Source of the DNA: Acanthacorydalis orientalis
Lineage: Eukaryota > Arthropoda > Insecta > Megaloptera > Corydalidae
Assembly: GCA_034766995.1 (NCBI GenBank)
Contig: CM068315.1
Span: 21,313,844 to 21,377,843, forward strand
Direction of reading: 5' to 3'
DNA length: 64,000 nucleotides
A program made the translations under genes and the position numbers. The notes beneath the pieces were generated by a model. That model saw only the letters and a program-made list of their open reading frames with translations, made no database searches and was not told where the DNA came from. This document shows positions 24,538 to 35,400 of the stretch, piece by piece. Each line of letters opens with the position of its first letter. Position 1 is the first letter of the stretch.

Positions 24538-25831
24538 CGAGGGTGGTCCCAGAAGTACCCGGCCTGACCTAGAGATGGCGGTAGTTGTTTGAAAAATATC
24601 ACTGTATTAAAAAGTACACAATCTAAAAAGCATATGTTTCAAGTTTGAGGACGCTACGTTGTTTAGTATTTGTTTGGCAGCCATCAATAGTGAACATTTT
24701 CAGTGAATTTGTGAAAATGGAGAAAATTGGTCATCGTTACGTGATACAATACTTTTATTTGAAAGGCCTCAGCCCAACCAATATAAAAGATGAACTGGAT
24801 TCTACTCTGGATGAGTCTGCTCCTTCGTTTACAACAGTGAAATATTGGGTAGCAGAGTTTAAACGAGGCCGTACGAGTTGCCAAGACGAGCATCTCAGTG
24901 GTCGACCAAATGAGGTGACGACTCCAGAAATGGTGAAGAAAATCCACAAAGCGGTACTGGATGATCGTCGACTGAAAATTCGCGAGCTAACAACCATAGT
25001 AGGCATTTCAAAAGGTGCGGTACATCGCATATTATCTGAAAATTTGGACATGAGAAAGTTGTGCGCAAGATGGATGCCGCGTTTGCTCACACTCGAGCAA
25101 AAACAGTGTCGTGAAGATGTTTCAATTGAGTGTTTAGCGAAGTTTCACAGCAACAAAGCAGAATTTTTGCGCCGTTTCATAACCATGGATGAAACATGGG
25201 TCCATCACTTCACACCCGAGACAAAAGAACAATCAAAACAATGGACTGAAAAGGGAGAACCGGCTCCAAAGAAGGCGAAGACCGTTTCATCTGCAGGCAA
25301 GGTCATGGCGTCGGTTTTTTGGGATGCGCGTGTGATAATTTTCATTGACTATCTTGAAAAAGGAAAAACTATCAACGGCGAGTATTATGCGAACTTATTG
25401 CAACGTTTGAGCGAAGAAATCAAGTAAAAACGGCCGCATTTGGCTAAGAAGAAAGTGTTGTTTCATCAAGACAATGCACCAGCTCACAAATCCGTTATTG
25501 CAATGGCCAAAATTAATGAATTAAAGTTTGAATTGCTACCTCATGCACCTTATTCGCCAGATTTAGCCCCTTCGGATTATTTTCTGTTCCCAAACTTGAA
25601 AAAATGGCTCAGTGGTCAAAGATTTCCCAACGATGAAGAAGTGATGTCGGCAGTTAATGGGTATTTTGAGGAGCAAGACAGTTCTTATTATAAAAAGGGT
25701 ATCGAACTTATTGAACATCGCTGGGAAAAGTGTATAGAGATGAAAGGAGATTATGTTGAAAAATAAATATATTTTTTTTCAAAATTTTTGTGTTTTCTTT
25801 GTTGGGTCGGGTACTTCTGGGACCACCCTCG
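24538..25831 (+). mobile_element. Nearly intact irritans-type mariner
   Basis: The element is 1294 bp, flanked by TA duplications (24536-24537 and 25832-25833). The terminal inverted repeats begin CGAGGGTGGTCCCAGAAGTA and match over about 27 bp with one mismatch. It contains a single long transposase frame with one internal stop. The clean ends, full length and readable frame contrast with all other elements here and suggest recent arrival, into an already degraded Helentron-like copy. Confidence 0.95.
24717..25766 (+). pseudogene. Mariner transposase, one in-frame stop
   Basis: Cut-and-paste transposase of the IS630/Tc1/mariner superfamily, acting in the nucleus at TA sites. From ATG 24717 (chosen because MEKIGHRYVIQYFYLKG is the family's usual start) the frame spans 349 residues, close to the 345-350 usual for mariners. 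It has two helix-turn-helix segments (about residues 1-55 and 65-110), a WMPRLLT linker, and the DD34D catalytic residues at about 158 (MDETW), 252 (HQDNAPAH) and 287 (APSDYFLF). The last two are separated by 34 residues, as expected. It ends GDYVEK. The only defect I see is TAA at 25425-25427, about residue 237, just before KRPHLAKKK. The sequence most resembles the irritans subfamily (MASVFWDA, IDYLEKGKTIN). Confidence 0.93.
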
Positions 25832-26317
25832 TATAGTGTAACTTTATAAAACGTTGATTTCCTCAGCTGTTTTGAGACTTTTTTTTGGAACTCCAACTCT
25901 CAAGCTTACCAAAAACTCCAAACCAACAACCACATTCCCGTGAAAACCAGTCTAAAAGTCATTGGCTAAAATCTCAAAATGCAAACTCCATTATCATTCA
26001 GCCCGCAGCTCTGCAGCTTTGTAATTATGTCATATCAATAAAATTCTGCTTGGTTTTGATTCTTGATTTTGATGAATCGAAGTTTTAGTGGTCATATGCC
26101 AATAATTTCAACTTTAGAGTATGAATCGATGGAGATTAATGAATAAAGTTTAAAATATTTTATTTAACTACGTTATATTCATTTAATTTATATACCACAT
26201 TGCCGTCTCGTAATTTTAATATCCTAAAACTTATTTACATTAAGAAAAATTAACGGTTTTAACATTTAAAAATGATTATTAGTTTCACTCCCAACGCGTG
26301 ATAGTTCCGCGCACCAA

Positions 26318-26997
26318 TTTATTTTTATAAATTTGGATTCTTGCACTAATAACTCCCAGAGTTATTCAGTAATCTTTTTTGAATAAAAAATAGACTCGTT
26401 GTTGATGAAAGTGATTACTTGATATGAGAGGTCTACCTGAACGAGATATGTCTTTCAAATCCGTTTATAAATATCAAGTTTTTATTTTTGTGTTCTAGCA
26501 TGTTTTTAGATTTAAAAAAATTACTCATGGCACCTTGCTAATGTACATTGATAAAGTGTTTGTAGATAATTCCTATTTACTTGGATTGTAGAGCATCCCT
26601 GAAAATAGACTGATTTAACTACTGCCTTTTTTTCAAAACTTATGAACTAGTATATAATTGTACTGCAAATGATTTAATTTTTATATCCCAACAACGAATG
26701 AAAAATTTAAGAAGTATTGAATTACATAGTGAATTCAAAATTAAACATCTTTTTAATTTTGAGTTTTTCATTTAAAGTCCTATTTCCTGAATAAAATTTA
26801 AATTAATCAAATAAATCAAAAACAGCGACAAAATATTCATTTGTTTTCTTTTTAAACACGTCATTTGCGCTATTAATCGATGAAACATATTGAAGGAAAT
26901 GCATAATCATGTATTAAGAGTTAACTGAATATTTTTTTCGATTTTAAATGTAGGAATATTCATTATGATACATTCAATATATTCTAAAAATAACGTA
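26318..26997. other. AT-rich spacer, nothing recognised
   Basis: No supported gene or repeat. Confidence 0.5.
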
Positions 26998-27001
26998 TTA
27001 A

Positions 27002-27269
27002 CGCTTCCAGCCCAGTTCCTTTTTAAAACTCACTGTACCGGTGCAGGAAATAAAGTTTACCTCTCGTATTTTTCATGAAAATTACTATTTATGAAAGAAT
27101 AGAAGGATGTTTAATTATTTAAGCATCCAGATCAATCCTTACACTAGTGATTAGTATCAATATAATATGTGTATGGCAAGAAAATAAAGAGATATAATTA
27201 AAAATATCATGACTGATATTTGCAAATAAGAATACAGTCAACTGAGTTTACTGCATCGGAGCAGGAGAG
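27002..27269 (-). mobile_element. TTAA-flanked piggyBac-like MITE (family P)
   Basis: Flanked by TTAA at 26998-27001 and 27270-27273. On the minus strand it starts CTCTCCTGCTCCGATGCAGT and continues AAACTCAGTTGAC; the other end is CGCTTCCAGCCCAGTTCC. Both ends match the element at 53075-53544 (CTCTTTTGCTTCGGTGCGGT and CTCTTCCAGCCCGGTACC). It is 268 bp long with no coding capacity. Confidence 0.7.
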
Positions 27270-27273
27270 TTAA

Positions 27274-28036
27274 AGATGTATTGAAGCTATTAGGTTGCTA
27301 GGAAAATAATTGCGGAAGGAATGTATATTACTTAATGAATGTAAGTAAGTAATAAAATATTAAATTTTCAAAAAACTCCATTGCCATCAATAATATTTAA
27401 TTCGTAATGAACATGACCCGTACTTTTAAATTTTGTTAGTAATCTTAGAATTTTCTGCAGTTGAACAGCAATTTTATTTGGTCAATAGAAATATTTATTT
27501 ACCGTATCAAAGGATTATTATAATCTCTGAATGCACAGCTCAATGTGCATTGTATTCGTCTTATTATTAAACGAAAGATACAGAATGTCAGTCATCTGAT
27601 GCTTAATATTAACTACGTTTTTTCTTCGTTTTATGATTTAATAAATATGTATCTGAGTTACTCATATGCATAACAATGTTTGACTGGAAATGAATGATGT
27701 TTAACGTATTTCTAGTATAATATAATGGTTTGTATTTTTTTTATGATACACAATACATAATTAGCGAATGTTTGCTTAAGACATTTAGTATTTCATTCGA
27801 TGAATTTTTTATTTAGTTTTTGAATACAGGCACATTAGATATTATGAAAAGTTTAAGATAATTGAATAACAGCAAATACTGTTATTTAAATGCTATTCTC
27901 AATATCGTTTTCAATTTCATTTAATTGTGTTTTGCAATCTTTTCAAAAATTATTGTATTATTTATTCATAGAAAAATGATTTTTCAAAAAGAAGACAGTT
28001 TCGATTGAAAAAATTATAAAAGACAATAAGAATATG
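27274..28036. other. AT-rich spacer, nothing recognised
   Basis: No supported feature. Confidence 0.5.
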
Positions 28037-28596
28037 TTATATTGGTAGGGAAATAATTGTGGTTTTTATTTTATTAATTTTAACCTTAAGTTTTTTCAAA
28101 TGAAAGTGTCATTTCATCGTGTTCATATTAATATCATTTTAAAGTGCATTTTTCGGTCTGTTTTTCGTAACATCGACTTTGATTTTATTATTAAGTTCGC
28201 TTCAAATTAAGCTACTGAATTAAAGATGGAAAGAAGTAAATAAGTGAAATTTTTTGTATGAGCTTAAAGCGAGTGTTACAGTAGCAGAAACTGCTCATAA
28301 ACTAAACGATGTTTTTGATGTGGCTACTGTTAAGAACGTGATTCCAAACATTTCGTGCTAGGGACGAGAGCCTTGAGGATGAAGAAGATCACAAGTGTCC
28401 TTCTTCAGTTTATAAAAATAAACTGAAGGCGTTAGTTGAATCAGAACCACCCACAACAATCCAAGAGCATGCATAAAAAATAGGCTTTAGTCATCATACA
28501 GTTCTGGTCCACTTAAAACAACTAGGAAAATCAAAAAAGTTAAAAATGTAAATGACTTTGAATATTATAAATCCTCATTTTTTTCGACCGACTTTA
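28037..28596 (+). mobile_element. Internally deleted mariner (family M1)
   Basis: Starts TTATATTGGTAGGGAAATAA, a worn form of the family end, and ends in a degraded inverted copy before TA. It has the shared leader (CATTTCATCGTGTTCATA), an ATG near 28226 (MERSK then a stop), and HTH-coding text in broken frames, including AAACTAAACGATG and GACGAGAGCCTTGAGGAT. It then jumps to the 3' end. It has the same overall structure as 3769, 58690 and 61633. Confidence 0.75.
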
Positions 28597-29072
28597 TATA
28601 TATATATATCACAAATGTTAATTACATTTAAAATTTATTAATATATGCATTTCTTAAACAATAAACTAAGTTTTCAATAACATATGATATTCTAATAATT
28701 AGGATTTAGATTAGAAATGATTTTTTCTTTTCCGGCTATCATTTCGGCTAAAAGACTAATATTATAACTCATCACGACAATAAATTCAAATGTGAAAGTA
28801 CCTTATGAATTATTTATGTTTAAGTAATAACACAAACTGCAAATGTAGCATATATTAAATTTACGAATACTATGATTATTTAGTCTTACAAATTATGATA
28901 TTCATTATTTTTTCGGCGAGTTATGCGACAATATTATAATAAAATTCATAGTTCTTAAGATAATATTTTTAGATATTATAGAAAAAATTAATGAAAAGAT
29001 AATGCAAACAAATAGTGTGTGAGAAAAAGAACGAGTTAAATGTTTTATACGACTCTATACTTTTATGAACTA

Positions 29073-29333
29073 TTAGGTTGGTAGAAAAATAATTGTGGTT
29101 TATGACTTTCAAATTCATGGCATTTTTTTAACATAAGTGGTTTTAAGTGGCACTACCTGTTGGATGACTAACGCTTAGGTTTTGTGCAAGCTCTCGAATT
29201 TTTGTGCGTCGTTCTGCTAAAAATGCACTTTAAAATGATATTAACATGAACACGATGCAATACACTTTCATTGAAAAAAATTAAAGTTAGAATTCAGAAA
29301 ACAAAAACCCCATTTATTTTCCTACGAACCTGA
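29073..29333 (-). mobile_element. Short mariner derivative (family M1 MITE)
   Basis: The element is 261 bp with TA on both sides (29071-29072 and 29334-29335) and near-identical ends: TTAGGTTGGTAGAAAAATAA on the left and, inverted, TCAGGTTCGTAGGAAAATAA. It keeps about 100 bp from each end of M1 and nothing that codes. It represents a second, more extreme internal deletion of the same family. Confidence 0.85.
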
Positions 29334-29469
29334 TATTTTCCATATGTTGCCATTTTTTGTTGACAATTTAATAACTTGTGAACTGTGAAACAAAATACAT
29401 TTATATGAATTATAATTACTTTATGAATAGAGACTATTAAAATTTTACAAAAAATTTAATTATTCATAA

Positions 29470-29474
<5 letters not shown>

Positions 29475-29507
<33 letters not shown>

Positions 29508-29522
29508 GTATATATATATATA
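29475..29522. repeat. (AT)n microsatellite
   Basis: TA units with one interruption (AATATG). The flanking 29334-29474 and 29523-29762 hold no gene. Confidence 0.9.
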
Positions 29523-29762
29523 CAAAATTAAACAGTTTAGTTTTCTTTTCAAAGTATTTTTTCTCTTATATTCGATAATGCGACTTTTTTCATAACAAGA
29601 CATACTGAAAAATAATATTATTGTTTTATCTTAAACGTTACAAGGAATCAATTTAAAAAGTTACATCTTCAAAATGAAAAACTGGTAATCTTACACATTT
29701 TCATTGACTTCGTAGCATTTTTTAAATCTCTCAAATATTCTTAACGTATTACACACTTGCAA

Positions 29763-30693
29763 TGGAAATGAAGATCCAAAAGAGTATTGAAGAATGTGAA
29801 TTGAAGTTGATGATGACAAAATGAATGCATTGTTCGAATCCAATCAGCGTTTAACAACACGAGAGTTTGTTGGAAATCTAAAAATATCGAAATCGAGCGT
29901 TGAAAACTATTTAAAACAACTTGGATACGTTAGCAAGGTCGATATTTGGGTACCACACGAGCTCAAATAAATTCATTTCATTAAGTGCATTGACATCTTC
30001 GATTCTTTCTTAAAACGTGGAGAAAACAATCAATTTTTGAAACGTTGTAAAACAAGCGATGAAAAATGGGTCGTCTACAACAATTTCGAACGTGGAGAAA
30101 GCATGATGAACTTGCTCAAAGCACTTTAAAAGCAAATATTCACCAAAGGAAGGTTATACTGTCAGTCTGGTGGGATTTAAAAGTTATTGTATATTTTGAG
30201 TTGCTTCCAAGAAACCAAACCATTAAATTGGACATGTACTGTCGTCAACTGGATAAATTAAATGATGCCATCAGACAGAACCGTCCAGAATTGGTCAATC
30301 GCAAAGGTGTTATGTTTCAACATGATAACGTTAGATCACATGCAAGTTTGGTCACTCGTCAAAAATTGTCGCAGCTTGGATGTGATGTGTTATCACAACC
30401 ATCATATTCACCAGACTTGGCACCATTAGACTACCATTTGTTTCGTTCTTTTTAAATTTCCTTAAATAGTAAACCTTCACTGCAGATGAGGATATCAAAT
30501 CGTTCTTGTAACTATTTTTTCCGAAAAAAATAAGAACTTTTTTGAGCGCGGAATGATGAAGTGGCCTGAAAGATAACAAAAGGTAATAAAACGAAAAGGA
30601 CAATATAAATTTTTTAATAAAGTTTTTGTTTCCTATAAAAAAATCGCCTTTCATTTGCATAAAAAAAAACGCAATTACTTTTTGCTAACCCAA
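29763..30693 (+). mobile_element. 5'-truncated mariner (mellifera-like)
   Basis: The 3' end, GCAATTACTTTTTGCTAACCC then AA but for its first base, when inverted reads TTGGGTTAGCAAAAAGTAAT, resembling the TTGGGTTGGCAA ends of mellifera-type mariners. No 5' terminal repeat was found. It carries a broken transposase gene (next entry). Confidence 0.78.
29800..30620 (+). pseudogene. Mellifera-like mariner transposase pseudogene
   Basis: Broken frames give, in order: KMNALFESNQRLTTREFV and NYLKQLGYVSKV with WVPHELK (second HTH and linker), CKTSDEKWVVYNN (first Asp), then from 30144 ILSVWWDLKVIVYFELLPRN, DMYCRQLDKLNDAIRQNRPE, MFQHDNVRSHASL (second Asp) and YSPDLAPLDYHLFRS (third Asp). The C-terminal part is frameshifted (MMKLPERWQK-type text near 30550-30580). 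The three catalytic Asp appear preserved, but there are stops after HELK, after the LLKAL segment and after HLFRSF, and the first ~60 residues are absent. It is inactive. Confidence 0.82.
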
Positions 30694-30736
30694 TATAAGG
30701 CTTTATTTACACAATATAGTTTTGACATTATAGCTA

Positions 30737-31610
30737 TGAGGAGAGGTCCAAAAGTTCGAGGAAAAAAGGCAAAAAAAATTCTGGTTGAGCTGATATTTTT
30801 AATTTTTTATATATAGTCTTTCTTAATACTAATACATTTTTTACAACGCTCAATGAACTTTTCATGTACTTCTTCATCGCCTTGAAATTTTTTACCCTTC
30901 AAGTCTCTCATCAGATTTGAGAATAAAAAGTAATCGTTCAGGACCAGATCTGGACTATATGGTGGATGGTTGAGTTCTTAGAAGCCACACTCAGTTACAG
31001 CAGGCATCGCAAGCTGACTTCGGTGTACCGGAGCGATTCTTGTAAAAGAAGAATACTTTTTGACCATTTTTCATGCCTTTTTTTAATATCATCTCGAAAT
31101 CGACGAGTACTCGACGTATAGCTCTCTCTGGTTATGCTGATACCCTTTTCTTTGTATTTAATTAAGAAAATGTCTTCTGCATCTCAAAACACAGTCGTCA
31201 TCATTTTTCCCAGTGACTGCGACACCTTGAATTTCTTGGATAGAGGTTCATTCTTTTTTGGCCACTGCATGGACTCTTGTTTCCTCTCAGATTGGTAGTG
31301 ATAGACCCAAGTCTCGTATCCGGTAACAAATCTGTCCGAAATCCCATGAAAATCGTCGCCATATAGCTCCAAAAAGTCCCGACTGCACACATTTCGTTGC
31401 CTTTCTTGCACTGGCATAGACATTCTCGGCAGCCATCTTTTGCTCACCTTAGTCATGCTAAGATGATCATGAAAGATTCTGAGAATAGTGGTATCGGATA
31501 CTCAAGTCATTTCAGCGAGTTATTTCTTCTTCAATCGATCATCTGCCGATACAAGATTTTCGACTTTTTCGATAATGTCTGAGGTATTTTTGTGTTCTGG
31601 GAGGTGAGTA
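30737..31610 (-). mobile_element. Mariner, family M3, 5'-truncated
   Basis: The 3' end starts after TA (30735-30736) and reads TGAGGAGAGGTCCAAAAGTT, matching 12911. The coding part follows on the minus strand up to about 31610, where the match to a transposase N-terminus fades without a terminal repeat. Confidence 0.78.
30800..31600 (-). pseudogene. Family M3 mariner transposase pseudogene
   Basis: The minus strand reads DIIEKVENLVSADDRLKKK then a stop, VSDTTILRIFHDHLSMTKVS (HTH), then a 90-codon open stretch with KRWLPRMSMPVQERQRNV, LYGDDFHGISDRFVTGYETW, SMQWPKKNEPLSKKFKVS and KMMTTVF, then a stop. The first catalytic Asp of the TGDETW motif is Tyr (TGYETW). Later text (KYKEKGISIT, RRVLVDFE) is broken, and the second Asp motif is not recoverable. 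The family fits DD34D mariners; the subfamily is not assigned. Confidence 0.8.
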
Positions 31611-32452
31611 AAAAAATCATCTGTAAAAGGTTCATTTCCTCTCAAAAAGTGTAAAAATTGACCGTTACATTACCTCCTAATTAGCACTATTATTATAAAA
31701 TTATTATTTATACAGACATTTAAATTTCAATTAATTGTAAAACCTAGAATTGTATTTTTTTCAAAAAAAATACAAGAACTAAAATTAACTAGAAAAGAAT
31801 TGGATCAACTGCAAAAGTTAAACGAAACATAATCGATTACCGGATTTGCTCTATTTCACTCACAAGTTTATTGACATCGTATTTCATTTCAAAATAACAT
31901 TCCTTCCATTCGAAAAACTGTGAAGTTTTGTAACAATTTGCGAATCACTCTCACTGCGTTTGTTCCACTACGCTAAATCTGAAAATGAATTAGGTTCGCA
32001 TATGATTCCATTATACGTACAGTTATCTGAATGGATTGGATCTGTAAACTCTCATTTAATGTATAAGTCTGTGTGTTCTGAAATGATACATCAATAAATG
32101 TGCGGATCTGAACCGTTTATTGAACTTATGATGTTTGTGAAGCATACATGATTAACTTTTAATATAAAAAGTACGTTGTCGCTTCGTGTTATTCTAGTGT
32201 TTTTTTTTATTACCAGATAACTGGATTGTTTATATCATTTAATGCGTTATTTAATTGAAAGTGACGAAAATAAGTGTTCTAATTAGATAACATTCGAGAA
32301 AAAAGTGTGATCTTGGCGAATGTAAATATTTATACTGAACTTAGGAAGGTAAGCGAATAAAAATATTTATAAAATTAAACATCGACGGATTATTTACGCA
32401 AACGCAGACACACGCGCAACATATGTAAGTGCATACATACATATATTTGAAC
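31611..32452. other. Spacer, nothing recognised
   Basis: The stretch 31840-32180 is a little less AT-rich but shows no open frame, transposon end or RNA gene that I can support. Confidence 0.4.
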
Positions 32453-32456
32453 ATAT

Positions 32457-32519
<63 letters not shown>
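32453..32519. repeat. (AT)n microsatellite
   Basis: TA units with one AATA interruption. Frames translated through it are artefacts. Confidence 0.95.
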
Positions 32520-32521
<2 letters not shown>

Positions 32522-32765
32522 GTAGTGTATGGTATTGAGAGTTTTTTTCTCAATTTTTGTTGTGTCGCTAAATATTTTAACTGCTTTGGCCGCACAGCAC
32601 TTAAGTTTTTTCAGCTTAATCGAATAATATTTAAAAGTGACGAATTGAATAGAATTTTGGAAAAAATCAGAACCGTAGCTTTATATGACTTTTATTATAT
32701 TACTCTCTAGCGTGGACAATAAATATGGTGTCGACGTTTTAGTTTTAAACATCATTGTTATTTAA

Positions 32766-33050
32766 TCCGTTGAAGCCGAGCGTAGATCTAGGAATCCGTT
32801 GATATTCTCTAAATAAACTATGGTCTCAAAACGCTATCTTTTGATGATATAATTAAAGGTCATAATATCTCTCTAATGAGATTAAATTTATAACTCTTTC
32901 TTTCACTAAAAAGTACGGTTAGCTAAAAATCAGAAATATGACGTTTTTTTTAATTTGAAAACCTACAAATACTATAAACATGAGAATTAGGCTGAACAAT
33001 ATTTTTTTTACAAACGCTCATCGTTGGAAGAATGCGTACAAAGAATTTTG
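32766..33050 (+). mobile_element. Truncated TTAA MITE (family Q)
   Basis: TTAA (32762-32765) then TCCGTTGAAGCCGAGCGTAG. About 280 bp follow that match, inverted, the right half of the element at 56932-57588 (shared: ACTATGGTCTCA, GCTATCTTTTG, AATGAGATTAAATTTATA). The second end is missing. Confidence 0.6.
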
Positions 33051-33108
33051 AATCTCTATGTTGTTCACGTGCATTGAAAAAAAATACCTAGTGTGTAGTG
33101 TAGTGTCC

Positions 33109-33144
33109 AGTGTGTAGTGTAAAATACATTTTACACTACACACT
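33109..33144. repeat. Perfect inverted repeat, 17-bp arms, 2-nt spacer
   Basis: AGTGTGTAGTGTAAAAT (33109-33125), AC, then ATTTTACACTACACACT (33128-33144). An incomplete third copy of the GTGTGTAGTG unit sits just before it (33090-33101), and a related ACACTACATATTACAG segment with the same downstream text recurs near 33938-33990. Confidence 0.95.
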
Positions 33145-33202
33145 AGAGAAGTAAAACTTACGCAAAATCTACATACACACCAGGTAGCAGCATTTTGCAG
33201 AC

Positions 33203-33356
33203 TTTGAGAAAAACTCCTTTTTCGACGGGATAAAAAAATTGGAAATTCGCTGGACCAAGTTTATAACCCCAATGGAGATTATGTTAAAAAATAAAATCGA
33301 TTTTTCGAAGATAGTGTTTAACTTACTTTTTTACTATACTTATCAAACGACCCTCG
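33203..33356 (+). mobile_element. 3' end of an irritans-like mariner
   Basis: Reads FFDGIKKLEIRWTKFITPMG then DYVKK and a stop, the usual C-terminus of an irritans-type transposase. About 45 bp later comes the terminal repeat ACTTATCAAACGACCCTCG followed by TA. Only the last 50 or so codons remain. It differs in sequence from the intact mariner at 24538. Confidence 0.72.
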
Positions 33357-33999
33357 TATTTATCTCTATTATATAATATCTATCTTAGTTTCACTAATGA
33401 ATTATTTTCCACCTCACAAAGGACAAAATATATCTGATCAAAACTAATCAATAAATTATTATTTGTCATTGATTGTTCCTTATACTCATTTTCATGACAA
33501 CTGCATCATTTTGAGAGAGCCCCAAGGTACAAAAAAATCTTTCTGCGATTCTAACATGTACGTGAATATGCCGCATATGTCAAAACTAGTAATAGGGAAC
33601 AAACACTTAGATAGTTCTTAATGACAATTACTACCCAGTCGACACACATTAAATCACAGGTATAAAAATATGCAATTGTAATTTTAATTTCTTACATTTT
33701 CGCGAAATACTAGACAGTTCAATAGTGTATATTATGTGGATTCTCGAAAGGTAATTTCAAACCAATCATGGATAGACAGTGCATAGTTACATAATTTTTG
33801 TATCCAACAATAGATGAAAGATACATAAATTAATTATTCCACTATAAAATTTCCAAATAAAATCTTAGAAGAATTGACTCACGGTTATGCAAAATTAGAC
33901 CTAAAAAGCCACCAGATAAAAAAAATATTGTGTAGTTTACACTACATATTACAGAAATAAAACGCAAAATCTATATACATACCAGGTAGAAAACAAGTT

Positions 34000-34430
34000 A
34001 GGTTTGTCAATGTATATACACAATTTATTGAATATTTGGATTTATTATTACGAAGTTTCCATTGATTCATATTCCAGAAAAGAGATAATTGGTTTATGAT
34101 TACTAAAGTATGAAATGAATGTTTTTTAGTGTAATTTATCTAAATACCTGACAAGTACAGCGTCATTTGTATTTCCCGATTTAGTGGTGTATGTATATGT
34201 AATGGTAGATACATTGCGATCATTATTCATTGTAAAATTAAATTTATGATCTACAAAATCAATCAAAAATTGTACCTCTCCTGAATCAAAATTTACATTA
34301 AAATCGCCATTCAAAACGATAGGCTATTGAGAGAGATGTTTATCAACAAATTCATTATCAGAAACATCATTAGAGTACAAGATTAAAGATTGATAAATTA
34401 ACTGTATTATTTTAGACATAGCTTGATTAG
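34000..34430 (-). mobile_element. Helentron-type endonuclease fragment
   Basis: The minus strand from about 34430 reads SKIIQLIYQSLILYSNDVSD, then PIVLNGDFNVNFDSGEVQFL (34270-34325), FVDHKFNFTMNNDRNVST, a short repeat-like insertion (YTYTTKSG), AVLVRYLDKLH, and after a stop NHKPIISFLEYESMET. The GDFN motif is a hallmark of endonuclease/exonuclease/phosphatase-fold nucleases, which Helentron elements carry at the C-terminus of their Rep/helicase protein. The closing segment equals the coding tail in the three non-autonomous copies, which links all four. It is truncated upstream by a microsatellite at 34431. Confidence 0.6.
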
Positions 34431-34470
34431 GATATATATATAGAGAGAGAGAGAGAGAGAAATAAAGAAA
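34431..34470. repeat. (TA)n/(GA)n microsatellite
   Basis: TATATATAGAGAGAGAG-type run with trailing AAATAAAGAAAGAG. Confidence 0.9.
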
Positions 34471-35180
34471 GAGATACATATGCACAAGCTGCTTGTAACG
34501 ATTGCAGCACCGATACTTTCCAGCATCTTTCTTTAGCTTAAAGTCACAGGAAGTGGGAGTGCAATGTTTCGTTACATGTTCAGTCGCATGAATCCAATTC
34601 GCTCTAACATTTGTAAATAAGTTTTATTTCAAAAAGATTTTAAATATACATTAAATGTACTAATAATAGTTATTAATAAATAAAAATGGAAACTATTAAT
34701 TTTTACGAATTCCCATTCCAGCGAACCTTTCCAACATTATATTTTCATGTTAACCTCTAGGATTATCATACGAGTTTAGTTTACCTATATAAGGTTTATA
34801 TTACAAAATAATTTTATAACGAAACAAATAATACATATTGGAACATCAAATGAATTGTTAAAATATATGAAAGAGAGCTCACCAGTCTTTGTAACGTCAA
34901 TTTGAAGCTTATATTTTTAAAAATTGGACGAAAATTTTGTATATTTACTATACATTTATTTAACGATTCTCATTTGTTTAATGATACGTTTTTTTAAACC
35001 AATGCAAATCTACTTAACATAAAATTATCTAAAAAAATAGTTTATTCTGTAGAAAAAACCCAAAGCATTTTAATTTGTTTAATTATGAATCGTAGAAAAC
35101 AAGTATACATAAATTATCTTTTTAATTTTTTTTTTCATGTATCTATATACAAATTTACAGAAGAGCTTTATGGGACTAAA
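34471..35180. other. Spacer, nothing recognised
   Basis: AT-rich, with one less AT-rich patch near 34480-34610 and no recognised feature. Confidence 0.45.
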
Positions 35181-35194
35181 TCTCTCTCACTCTC

Positions 35195-35228
<34 letters not shown>

Positions 35229-35299
35229 ACTATCTATCTATCTATTTATCTATCTTTATATATATATACATATATATAACTATCTATCTATCTATCTAT

Positions 35300-35356
<57 letters not shown>

Positions 35357-35400
35357 TAGATAGATATATAGATACAGATATCAATATAAATATAGATATA
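35181..35400. repeat. Compound (CT)n, (TA)n, (CTAT)n and (GATA)n array
   Basis: Order: CT-rich start, TA run, (CTAT)n with one TTAT, TA run, (CTAT)n again, long TA run, then (TAGA)n. The (CTAT)n and (TAGA)n blocks are inverted copies around a self-complementary TA core, so a long cruciform is possible. Confidence 0.92.

Larger units (their letters stand above)
24325..26317 (+). mobile_element. Helentron-like segment, third copy, with nested mariner
   Basis: The left part (24325-24537) aligns with 15890-16080: GTAGCGTAAATTTGTTCGGA, CAGCAAGAAGCCGAG, GTACTTCCCGTATACG. The mariner 24538-25831 interrupts it. The right part ends in the coding tail MPIISTLEYESMEI (about 26085-26130), then the shared AT-rich 3' tail, then GGTTTTAACATTTAAAAATG (26253-26272) where the other copies hold piggyBac, and finally TTTCACTCCCAACGCG. 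A stretch of about 230 bp (25845-26070) has no counterpart in the other copies. Confidence 0.6.

Noticed and set aside
24684..25090. Two minus-strand frames of 87 and 111 codons
   Set aside because: Antisense shadows of the mariner transposase at 24717-25766.
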